A stretch of DNA of 64,000 bases. It comes from Micromonospora chokoriensis. GTDB taxonomy: Bacteria > Actinomycetota > Actinomycetes > Mycobacteriales > Micromonosporaceae. The stretch covers positions 2,294,001 through 2,358,000 of the forward strand of contig NZ_LT607409.1 in NCBI RefSeq assembly GCF_900091505.1. Direction: 5' to 3'. Within the stretch, counting starts at the first letter, position 1. Every line of letters starts with the position of its first letter. The notes below the pieces were generated by a model. That model saw only the letters and a list, made by a program, of their open reading frames with translations. It was not told where the DNA came from and made no database searches. Below, piece by piece: positions 57,290 through 64,000 of the stretch. The position numbers and the translations under genes were made by a program.

Positions 57290-58669
57290 TCAGCGGTCGA
57301 GCGCGGAGAGCGCATCGACCGCTTTTCGGGCGGCGATGAGCACCGGATCCCACACCGGCGCGTACGGCGGAGCGTAGCCCAGGTCCAGTGCCGTCATATC
57401 GTCCACCGTCATGCCGTTCCACAGTGCCACGGCAAGAGCGTCGATCCGTTTCGCCGCCTCCGACCAGCCGACGATCTGCGCGCCGAGCAGCCGACCGTTG
57501 GGACGCTCGGCGATCAGCTTCACCGTCATGGGGCGGGCACCCGGGTAGTAGCCGGCCCGGTTGGTCGACTCGGCGATCACCGAGACGAAGTCGAACCCGG
57601 CCGCCTCGGCCTCGCCCTCGCGCAGGCCCGTCCGGCCGACCTCCAGGTCACAGACCTTGGTCACCGCCGTGCCGATCACGCCGGCGAACGTGGCGTACCC
57701 GCCGCCGATGTTGATCCCGGCCACCCGGCCCTGCTTGTTGGCGTGCGTGCCCAGCGGCACGTGCACGGGCATCCCGCTGACCCGGTGCAGCGTCTCCACG
57801 CAGTCGCCGGCCGCCCAGATGCCGGGCATCCCCGGCACCCGCATCCGGCGGTCCACCCGGACCCCACCGGTCGTGCCGATCGGCAGCCCGGCAGCCGCGG
57901 CGAGCGCGGAGTTGGGGCGTACACCCAGGCCCAGGACCACGACGTCGGTCGGCATCGGCCCCTCGGCCGTGACCACCGCGGACACCCGGCCGTCCCGCTC
58001 CTCCAGGCCGGTCACCGGCAGGCCGGCGCGGATCGTGATGCCCAGGCCGCGCATGGCCTCGGCCACCAGCTCGCCCATGTCGGGATCCACCGTCGACATG
58101 GGCTGCGTGCCCGCCTCGACCAGGGTCACCGAGAGGCCGCGCTGGATCAGGGCCTCGGCGATCTCGACGCCGATGTAGCCGCCACCGACCACCACGGCCC
58201 GGCGCGGTCGCGGCTCGGCGTCCAGCCACTCGCGCAGCGCGGCCCCGTCGTCCAGGGTCTGCATGCCGAACACGCCACCCGCGTCGGTGGCCGCCCAACC
58301 TGGCTTCACCGGCACCGCGCCGGTGGCGTACATCAGCTCGTCGAAGCGCTCGCGGACCTCGCCGCCGCCGTCCAGGTCCCGGGCCACCACCTCCCGGCGC
58401 TCCAGGTCGATGGTCGTGACCTCGTGCCGCATCCGCACGTCCATCGCGTACTCGGTGCGGAACGTCTCCGGATCCCGGGCGATCAGCGCCTCCGGGCCGG
58501 ACACCAGGCCGCTGATCCAGTACGGGATGCCGCACGCCGAGTAGGACGTGAAATGGCCGCGTTCGAAGACCGTGATCTCCAGGTCGTCACGACCACGGCG
58601 GCGACGGGCCTGGGACGCCGCCGACATGCCGGCGGCGTCCCCGCCGATGACGATCAACCGTTGCGCCAC
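57290..58669 (-). CDS. FAD-dependent pyridine-nucleotide-disulfide oxidoreductase (CoA-disulfide reductase/NADH oxidase type)
   Basis: The 459-residue protein has an N-terminal FAD loop VIGGDAAGMSAAS (8-20). The single redox cysteine is in YSACGIPYWISG near residue 45, as in CoA-disulfide reductases and NADH oxidases. An NAD(P) loop VVVGGGYIGVEIAEAL follows, then IWAAGDCVET for FAD ribityl binding. The C-terminal dimerisation domain includes DLGYAPPYAPVWDP. It could keep low-molecular-weight thiols reduced or oxidise NADH. The ATG at 58669 is clear. It is between the glutamate-cysteine-ligase-like gene and lacI, all on the minus strand with gaps under 30 bases. Confidence 0.9.
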   Translation of the reverse strand: MAQRLIVIGGDAAGMSAASQARRRRGRDDLEITVFERGHFTSYSACGIPYWISGLVSGPEALIARDPETFRTEYAMDVRMRHEVTTIDLERREVVARDLDGGGEVRERFDELMYATGAVPVKPGWAATDAGGVFGMQTLDDGAALREWLDAEPRPRRAVVVGGGYIGVEIAEALIQRGLSVTLVEAGTQPMSTVDPDMGELVAEAMRGLGITIRAGLPVTGLEERDGRVSAVVTAEGPMPTDVVVLGLGVRPNSALAAAAGLPIGTTGGVRVDRRMRVPGMPGIWAAGDCVETLHRVSGMPVHVPLGTHANKQGRVAGINIGGGYATFAGVIGTAVTKVCDLEVGRTGLREGEAEAAGFDFVSVIAESTNRAGYYPGARPMTVKLIAERPNGRLLGAQIVGWSEAAKRIDALAVALWNGMTVDDMTALDLGYAPPYAPVWDPVLIAARKAVDALSALDR

Positions 58670-58692
58670 GGGATCATCCTGTCACGAGGTGT

Positions 58693-59838
58693 TCAGCCGC
58701 GGGTCTGCCGCGCGACGTCCTGCACCACGTCGGTGAGTCGGCCGGTGCGCGCGTACACCGCGCGTTGCCGCGCCGCCCCGCTGCCGTGCCGGCGCAACCC
58801 GCCCAGCAGGTGGGTCACCTCGTCCCAGTCGCCGTGCTGTTCCAGCGCCGGCCGCAGCCGCTCCACGAACCGGTCCAACAGCTCCCAGGTGGAGCTCAGC
58901 TCACCGGTGGTGACGTCGACGGCCTCGCCCTCCAGGCCGTCGTGGGCGGCCCGCCAGTGCGCCCCGACCAGCAGATGATGGTCGGTCCGCAGCGCCGGTC
59001 GGCCGGCCTCGACGTCCGACATCGCGGTGGACACCAGGGCCCGGACCAGCGCGGCGACCAGCACCGCGTCGTCCACCGACGGGCAGACGTCACCGATGCG
59101 CAGCTCCACCGTCGGGTACTTCGCCGACAGGCGGGCGTACCAGTAGAGCATCCCCTCGTCGAGCATCACCCCGCTGGCGATCAACTGACGGATCAGCCGC
59201 TGGTAGTGCTCGTGCGACTCCAGGAACGGCGTCGGGGCCACCGACGGCCAGCGCTCCCACTCCACCGACCGCCAACTGGCGTAGCCGGTGTCCGCGCCAC
59301 GGGCGAACGGCGAGTTGGTGGTCATCGCGTGCAGCAGCGGCAGCCACGGCCGGACGTGGTTGAGCACCTGCACGCCGGTCTCCGGGTCGGGCACACCGAC
59401 GTGTACGTGCATGCCGTTGTTGCCCGGCCCGGGAACGAGCAGTTGGAACCGCTCGATCATCCGGTCGAACCGGGGCTTGTCCACCACCGGCGGCACCGGG
59501 CCGTCCACCGGGCCGGTGCCGATGGCGAGCAGGCGTACGCCGGCCCGCTCGGCGGCGTCGGCGAGCGCCCGACGCAGGACGCCGAGGGAGTGCCGGATCG
59601 ACGAGAGTTCCAGACCGGGTGGGCTGCCGATCTCGATCTGGCTGGTCTGGAACTCCCGCTCGACCTGCCCGCGCAACTCCGCCGGCACCTGCTCCATGAC
59701 CAGGTCGACGGCCGGGACCGCAGCCCCGGTGTGCGGGTCGACGAGCAGGAACTCCTCCTCGACGCCCACGGTGAGCAATCCGGTCGCCGCAGCCGTTCCG
59801 CTGGGCGCCTCCGCCACCTGGCCGGTCATCGACACCAC
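58693..59838 (-). CDS. Carboxylate-amine ligase, YbdK/glutamate-cysteine-ligase-2 family
   Basis: The 381-residue protein has TVGVEEEFLLVD near residue 23, then QTSQIEIGSPP. It also has PGPGNNGMHVHVGVPD and NSPFARGADTGYASWRS, and PTVELRIGDVCPS near residue 265. These are the acidic and histidine metal/ATP ligands of the GCS2 family. The YbdK group shows weak glutamate-cysteine ligase activity. In mycothiol-using actinobacteria the physiological peptide or amine substrate is uncertain. GTG 59838 follows AGGAA; ATG 59829 is a close alternative. The adjacent CoA-disulfide-reductase-like gene suggests a shared thiol context (inference). Confidence 0.88.
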   Translation of the reverse strand: MVSMTGQVAEAPSGTAAATGLLTVGVEEEFLLVDPHTGAAVPAVDLVMEQVPAELRGQVEREFQTSQIEIGSPPGLELSSIRHSLGVLRRALADAAERAGVRLLAIGTGPVDGPVPPVVDKPRFDRMIERFQLLVPGPGNNGMHVHVGVPDPETGVQVLNHVRPWLPLLHAMTTNSPFARGADTGYASWRSVEWERWPSVAPTPFLESHEHYQRLIRQLIASGVMLDEGMLYWYARLSAKYPTVELRIGDVCPSVDDAVLVAALVRALVSTAMSDVEAGRPALRTDHHLLVGAHWRAAHDGLEGEAVDVTTGELSSTWELLDRFVERLRPALEQHGDWDEVTHLLGGLRRHGSGAARQRAVYARTGRLTDVVQDVARQTRG

Positions 59839-59987
59839 CGTCCGTTCCTACCGTTCGCGGTCCGTCCGCGTCGGTCCGTCGTTTGGTTACCCAACGTGGC
59901 GACGCCGGGAAACGTGGTGGCGGTACCTCTTACCCGCGTGCCGGCGATCCGGCCGGACGACGTGACACGGCGTCCTATGCTGAGCCC

Positions 59988-60281
59988 GTGCCGGTGCCGC
60001 TGGGATTCCTCGGGTTCGCGTGGGCGTACGCGTTCGCCCAGCTCACCCTTCTCGCGGACCGGCCGGTCGACCTGCTCGCGGGCGCCGCGCTGACCGCGTT
60101 GGTGCTGCTCGCCGTGATGCTGGCGGCACGGGTACGCGACCGCTCGGGCGCACCTGGCGTCGGACCTCGTTGGGCCGGCCTGCGGGCCCGTTCCCGTGGT
60201 CGTCGGATGCCCCGGCAGATCGACCCGGACGCCGCCGGTCGACCCCGTCCCCGCGCTCCCGGGCACCCCTCGGCCGCGTAG
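59988..60281 (+). CDS. DUF6412-type small membrane protein
   Basis: The 97-residue protein has two membrane segments (about 3-20 and 28-46). A basic tail ends QIDPDAAGRPRPRAPGHPSAA. The DPDAAGRPRPRAPG tail is what I recognise from DUF6412 proteins, which regularly precede a YidC-like insertase gene in actinobacteria, as here. The GTG start comes just before the first helix. It is probably co-transcribed with the next gene (102-base gap). The function is unknown, perhaps assisting the insertase. Confidence 0.75.
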   Translation: MPVPLGFLGFAWAYAFAQLTLLADRPVDLLAGAALTALVLLAVMLAARVRDRSGAPGVGPRWAGLRARSRGRRMPRQIDPDAAGRPRPRAPGHPSAA

Positions 60282-60383
60282 CGCAACGCCGCCGCGCGGC
60301 CGATCCCGCCGTCACCGGTCCCCCTGCTGAGCGGACGCCGCCGGAGGGGAGGACCTCACCGGAATCGGACCGAGGGGTTTCCC

Positions 60384-61127
60384 ATGCTTGCCTTCGCACC
60401 ACTGCACGACGCTGTCGGCGCTGCTGGCACCGCACTGTCCTGGCTCACCGATCTGCTCGAACCGCTGGCCGGCGGCATGGCGACCGCCGCCGCCATCGTG
60501 CTCTTCACCATCGCCATCCGCCTGCTGATCTCGCCCCTCACCGTGGTGCAGGTCCGCGGGGAGCGACGCCGCGCGGCCCTCGCACCGCAGGTGCGTGAGC
60601 TCCAGCAGCGGTACGCCGACGACCCGGCCACGCTTCAGCGCGAGGTGTTCGCGTTGTATCGGGAGGCGGGGGCGAACCCGATCGCCGGCTGCCTGCCGTT
60701 GCTGCTCCAGGCGCCGTTCCTGCTGGTCCTGTACCGGCTGTTCACCACCAGCGAGGGTGGCACCGGGCTGCTGGAGGAGCGCCTTGCGGGGGTGCCCCTG
60801 GGTCACCATCTCACCGACGGGCTGACCGGGGCGGCGGGTCCGCTCTTCGCCGTGTTGCTGGCGGTGTTGTTGGCGGTGGCCTGGTGGTCGTCGCGGCGGG
60901 CCCGTCGGGCGTCGGCGGCGGTCGGCACGGTGGCCGGTACGCCCACCGAGGGACCGGGGGCGGCCGTGCTCGGTCGGCTGCTGCCCCTGCTGCCGTTCAC
61001 GACTGTGCTGGTGGCGCTGGTGCTGCCGCTCGCCGCGGTGATCTACCTGGTGACCACGAGTGTGTGGTCGGCGGCCGAGCAGGCGGTGCTCCGTCGGCCG
61101 CAGGCGGTGCCGGCGAACGCCGAGTAG
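60384..61127 (+). CDS. YidC/Oxa1/Alb3-family membrane protein insertase homologue
   Basis: The 247-residue protein has an N-terminal helix, then TAAAIVLFTIAIRLLISPLTVVQ with the conserved arginine in the hydrophilic groove. A cytoplasmic helical hairpin follows (LAPQVRELQQRYADDPATLQREVFALYREAG). Then come NPIAGCLPLLLQAPFLLVLYRLF and two more helices. It is shorter than the main YidC and lies with a DUF6412 gene rather than near rnpA and rpmH, so it is likely a second, specialised insertase. The ATG has a GGGAGGA site some 35 bases upstream and nothing better closer. Confidence 0.9.
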   Translation: MLAFAPLHDAVGAAGTALSWLTDLLEPLAGGMATAAAIVLFTIAIRLLISPLTVVQVRGERRRAALAPQVRELQQRYADDPATLQREVFALYREAGANPIAGCLPLLLQAPFLLVLYRLFTTSEGGTGLLEERLAGVPLGHHLTDGLTGAAGPLFAVLLAVLLAVAWWSSRRARRASAAVGTVAGTPTEGPGAAVLGRLLPLLPFTTVLVALVLPLAAVIYLVTTSVWSAAEQAVLRRPQAVPANAE

Positions 61128-61149
61128 ATCGGTGCCCTCCGCGTCGACA

Positions 61150-61231
61150 GCTGGACAGAAACAATTAACTGTCTTAATAATAAGCGGAACGTCGACGTCC
61201 ATGGATGCCCGAGCCGGGCGCGGAGGGCCGC
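61150..61231 (+). promoter_or_regulatory. AT-rich promoter region of the chitinase gene
   Basis: A short AT-rich block at 61157-61185 (around ACAATTAACTGTCTTAATAA) stands out from the GC-rich surroundings. It contains short inverted pieces (ACAG...CTGT) and a TAATAATAAG stretch. It is a probable promoter and possible site for substrate-dependent control. No precise operator can be assigned. Confidence 0.5.
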
Positions 61232-62617
61232 ATGAAACGCTCCAGATCACTTGTCCTGTCCCTGGTCACCGCGCTCGCCGCCACGCTCGGCGCGGCCTGG
61301 GTGGCGCTGCCCGCGTACGCCGCCGGGCCCACCGCCAGCTTCGTCAAGACCGCCGACTGGGGCTCCGGTTGGGAGGGGAAGTACACCATCACCAACGGTG
61401 GCACCTCGACCATCAACGGCTGGAGCCTCGCCTTCGACCTGCCGTCGGGCACCACCCTCGGCAGCTACTGGGACGCGCTGCTCACCTCCGCCGGCCAGCG
61501 GCACACCTTCACCAACCGGTCCTGGAACGGCGCCATCGCCCCGGGCGCCTCGGTCTCCTTCGGCTTCCTGGCCAGCGGCTCCGGCTCGCCCAGCGGCTGC
61601 CAGCTCAACGGCGCGTCGTGCGGCGGCGGCACCCCGCCCACCACGCCGCCGCCCACGACACCGCCGCCGACGACCCCACCGCCGACCACGCCGCCGCCGA
61701 CGGACCCGCCCACCGGTGACCTGCCCAGGCACCTGCTCACCGGTTACTGGCACAACTTCGACAACCCGGCCGTCGAGCTACGGCTGCGCGACGTCCCCAC
61801 CGAGTACGACCTGGTGGCCGTCGCCTTCGCCGAGGCCACCTCGACACCCGGCGCGCTCACCTTCGGCATCGACCCCGGGCTCGCCGCGTCGCTCGGCGGT
61901 TACACCGACGCGGACTTCACCAACGACGTACGCACCCTGCACAGCCGGGGCAAGAAGGTGATCCTCTCGGTCGGCGGCGAGACCGGCCGGGTCACCGTCA
62001 ACGACGCCGCGTCGGCCACCGTGTTCGCCGACACGGCCGCCGCGCTGATCGCCCGCTACGGATTCGACGGCATCGACATCGACCTGGAGAACGGCCTCAA
62101 CCCGACCTACATGGCGCAGGCGCTCCGCGCGCTGCGGGCCAAGATCGGGTCGAGCCTGATCATCGCGATGGCGCCGCAGACGATCGACATGCAGAACCCG
62201 GCCGGCGGCTACTTCAAGCTGGCGCTCGACATCAAGGACATCCTCACCGTCGTCAACACCCAGTTCTACAACTCCGGTGCGATGCTCGGCTGCGACCAGA
62301 ACGCCGCGTACGGCCAGGGCACCGTGAACTTCATCGTCGCGCTGGCCTGCATCCAACTGGAAGCCGGGCTCCGCCCCGACCAGGTCGGCCTCGGTCTGCC
62401 CGCCGGACCGGGGGCGGCCGGCGGTGGCATCGTCGCGCCCAGCGTGGTCAACGCCGCACTGGACTGCCTGGCCCGGGGCACCAACTGCGGCAGCTTCCGC
62501 CCGCCGCGCACCTACCCCGGCATCCGCGGCGCGATGACCTGGTCGGTGAACTGGGACGTCAGCAACGGCAACACCTTCGCCCGCACGGTGGCCCCGCACC
62601 TGGACACCCTGCCCTGA
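61232..62617 (+). CDS. Secreted chitinase: CBM2 plus GH18 catalytic domain
   Basis: The 461-residue protein has a signal peptide MKRSRSLVLSL...LPAYA cut near residue 30. A family-2 carbohydrate-binding module lies at about 32-130 (FVKTADWGSGWEGKYTITNGG, STINGWSLAFDLPSG, FTNRSWNGAIAPGAS, ending with C...C). Next are a Pro/Thr linker (PPTTPPPTTPPPTTPPP) and a GH18 barrel from about 165. It has KVILSVGGETG and the catalytic GFDGIDIDLENG (DxxDxDxE), with the terminal GAMTWSVNWD. It degrades chitin outside the cell. The ATG follows CGGAGGG. The module order resembles Streptomyces family-18 chitinases. Confidence 0.96.
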   Translation: MKRSRSLVLSLVTALAATLGAAWVALPAYAAGPTASFVKTADWGSGWEGKYTITNGGTSTINGWSLAFDLPSGTTLGSYWDALLTSAGQRHTFTNRSWNGAIAPGASVSFGFLASGSGSPSGCQLNGASCGGGTPPTTPPPTTPPPTTPPPTTPPPTDPPTGDLPRHLLTGYWHNFDNPAVELRLRDVPTEYDLVAVAFAEATSTPGALTFGIDPGLAASLGGYTDADFTNDVRTLHSRGKKVILSVGGETGRVTVNDAASATVFADTAAALIARYGFDGIDIDLENGLNPTYMAQALRALRAKIGSSLIIAMAPQTIDMQNPAGGYFKLALDIKDILTVVNTQFYNSGAMLGCDQNAAYGQGTVNFIVALACIQLEAGLRPDQVGLGLPAGPGAAGGGIVAPSVVNAALDCLARGTNCGSFRPPRTYPGIRGAMTWSVNWDVSNGNTFARTVAPHLDTLP

Positions 62618-62668
62618 CGGTCCTGGCCGGCGTCCGTGCAGGGTGCCGGCGGTAACCGATAGCGCGGA

Positions 62669-63340
62669 TCAGCGACCGGCGGTCACCGACCGCCGGTCGT
62701 CGCGCTCCCGGCGTCGCCGGACCTTGCGGACCACCCAGACGGCCACCATCACCACGAAGACCGCGACGATCGCGTAGTTGAACCAGTCGCTGTAGCGCTC
62801 GACGTCCTGCCACCGGCTACCCAGCGCGTAACCGGCCCCCACGACGAGGCCGTTCCACACCCCACTGCCGATCGTGGTGAACAGGATGAACTCGCCCAGC
62901 GGCATCCGGTTCGCGCCGGCCGGCACGGAGACCAGACTGCGGACCACCGGCACCACCCGGCCGATCAGCACGGCCCACCGGCCGTGCCGCTCGAACCAGC
63001 GGTCGGCCCTCTCCAGGTCGTCGCTGTCCACCAGCGGAATGCGGTCCAGCCAGCGCTTGAGTCGCTCCTCGCCGAGCGCCGCGCCGAGCCAGTAGAGCAC
63101 CAGCGCCCCGACGAGCGAACCGACAGTCGCGGCCACCACCACGACCACCAGGTTGAACTGGCCCTCGTGAGCCAGGAAACCGGCCATCGCCAACACGATC
63201 TCGCTGGGGATGGGCGGGACGATGCTCTCCAACGCCACCAGCAGCGCCACGCCGACCGGGCCCATCGCCTCGATCACGGTGGCCACCCACCCGGTCAGCC
63301 CGGTGAACTCGGACGGGTCGCCGCTCTGGGCGTACGCCAT
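62669..63340 (-). CDS. DedA-family (SNARE-associated/VTT) membrane protein
   Basis: The 223-residue protein has the VTT-domain features ESIVPPIPSEIVLAMAGFLA, then GSLVGALVLYWLGAALGEE. It also has RADRWFERHGRWAVLIGRVVPVVRSLVSVPAGANRM (the conserved F..R..P..R..isi.aG segment) and the late GSGVWNGLVVGAGYALG. A basic tail closes it. DedA proteins are lipid-carrier or phospholipid scramblase/transport proteins needed for membrane homeostasis. ATG 63340. Function by family only. Confidence 0.93.
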   Translation of the reverse strand: MAYAQSGDPSEFTGLTGWVATVIEAMGPVGVALLVALESIVPPIPSEIVLAMAGFLAHEGQFNLVVVVVAATVGSLVGALVLYWLGAALGEERLKRWLDRIPLVDSDDLERADRWFERHGRWAVLIGRVVPVVRSLVSVPAGANRMPLGEFILFTTIGSGVWNGLVVGAGYALGSRWQDVERYSDWFNYAIVAVFVVMVAVWVVRKVRRRRERDDRRSVTAGR

Positions 63341-63400
63341 GGTCGTCCTTCCGCGTCGGTGCTCGGGGGATCAGACGGCGATACCCCGAGCGGGCGGTCG

Positions 63401-64000
63401 CTACACCTCCGGGTGCAGCGCGGTGTCCGCCGGCCCCCGTCGCCAACCGGTGAACACCACGGTCAAACCGGCGCGGGTCGGCGCGCAGCAGAACGGACCG
63501 GCGACCGCCTCCACCGTCGGGTCCAGCGGGGTGAGCCGGACCAGTCGCCACGGCTCGTCGCCGGCGCGGGCCCGGACGGTCAGCGCGTCGCCGGCGCGGC
63601 TGACCCGCACCGTCACCTCCCGGCCCGACCACTGTGGCACCGGTGCCACCGACCAGTCGGAGAACTCCCGGGTCACCACCGCGCCGAGTTGCGACTCGCC
63701 GTCACTCATCTCGACACCGGCCTTGGTCCAGGTCCGCTCGTCGACCCGGACGAGCACGCCGGCCTGGTCGAACTGGGCGGAGAAGTCGAGCCGGAAGCTC
63801 ACCTCCATCGCCTCGCCCACCGCAAGAGGCGCCAGCAGCGCCGGAGCGTCGTCGTGGACGAATCCGTAACTGGTCCGCCGCCACAGGTCGCTCCCGGCGG
63901 CCGGTTCGACGACCAGCTCACCGGCCGGACCCTCCTCGACGCGTACCGGTGGGTGCAGCCACCTGCCCTCGGACCAGTCCATCGGTGCGGTCGGCGGCAC
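63401..64000 (-). CDS. DUF1349 (concanavalin-like) protein, start at or beyond the window edge
   Basis: The 199 or fewer residues form a beta-sandwich family protein: WRRTSYGFVHDDAPALLAPL, SFRLDFSAQFDQAGVLVRVDERTWTKAGVEMSDG, GAVVTREFSDWSVAPVPQW and a late GPFCCAPTRAGLTVVF. This order is that of DUF1349 proteins (regulation-of-enolase-1-like), which bind or act on small carbohydrates in an unknown way. The frame begins with GTG exactly at the window edge; ATG 63982 (MDWSEGRW) is a likely true start. Completeness therefore cannot be proven here. Confidence 0.82.
   Translation of the reverse strand: MPPTAPMDWSEGRWLHPPVRVEEGPAGELVVEPAAGSDLWRRTSYGFVHDDAPALLAPLAVGEAMEVSFRLDFSAQFDQAGVLVRVDERTWTKAGVEMSDGESQLGAVVTREFSDWSVAPVPQWSGREVTVRVSRAGDALTVRARAGDEPWRLVRLTPLDPTVEAVAGPFCCAPTRAGLTVVFTGWRRGPADTALHPEV

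Noticed and set aside
1..64000. Insertion sequence, prophage, integrase or biosynthetic gene cluster
   Set aside because: No transposase, integrase, phage structural, PKS or NRPS motif was seen. The accessory traits are confined to the toxin island and the repeat elements.

Overview
ORGANISM. The window is very GC-rich and uses GTG starts freely, with many 4-base ATGA/GTGA gene overlaps. It carries actinobacterial marker genes: a WhiB-family regulator, a fused 2-oxoglutarate decarboxylase/dehydrogenase (Kgd), Ni-superoxide dismutase, XRE-DUF397 pairs and a DUF4097-PadR pair. Gene content and the style of the intergenic repeats suggest Micromonosporaceae (Micromonospora or a close relative). 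That genus-level call is inference. No tRNA, rRNA, insertion sequence or CRISPR array was seen. LAYOUT. 1-2118: end of an assimilatory sulfate-reduction operon (sulfite reductase C-terminus, small zinc-ribbon protein, APS reductase CysH, sirohydrochlorin chelatase). 2205-9782: wblE, a diacylglycerol-kinase-like enzyme, an RsbW-like kinase, sodN coupled to an acetyltransferase gene and divergent from sodX, malic enzyme, an MDR oxidoreductase and a lipoprotein hydrolase. 9976-18548: a second hydrolase, ackA-pta, a DUF6104 protein and kgd. 18830-24026: membrane proteins, an ABC exporter and the ornithine-lipid pair olsB-olsA. 24217-30491: DUF4097-PadR, then a response regulator/histidine kinase/HtrA protease unit and a BON protein. 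30592-40474: glycosyltransferase, Ser/Thr kinase, patatin, acyltransferase, cutA, a 1,212-residue membrane protein and a fatty-acid desaturase. 40552-43427: a lower-GC accessory island with remains of a polymorphic toxin system (Hint remnant, EndoU-type toxin, probable immunity gene, an unknown gene and a frameshifted barstar). 43428-52495: pterin dehydratase, FHA protein, rocD-ddaH, a repeat-filled 667-bp non-coding stretch, an XRE-DUF397 pair, a Nei2-type glycosylase and an APH-like kinase. 52529-64000: ketosamine-kinase-like protein, a YihS-like isomerase/PfkB kinase operon with a LacI regulator and its likely operator, an FAD oxidoreductase, a YbdK-type ligase, DUF6412-YidC, a secreted CBM2-GH18 chitinase, DedA and a DUF1349 protein. 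HOW PARTS WORK TOGETHER. The strongest regulatory logic is around the two-component system. The promoters of the regulator and of htrA each contain four nnnCAG half-sites spaced exactly 11 bp, ending the same distance (22 bp) before the ATG. This points to autoregulation plus control of htrA by one OmpR-type regulator. A TGACAACGATGTCA palindrome before the isomerase/kinase operon fits the neighbouring LacI gene. The most unusual structural signal is a family of at least eight intergenic long inverted repeats. Their outer arms contain GATC (AAGATC or TGATCGAC), and most carry a separate inner stem with size-matched internal loops. Some have grown tandem copies beside them. Two overlap apparent coding ends, at pta and at the gene ending at 48800.
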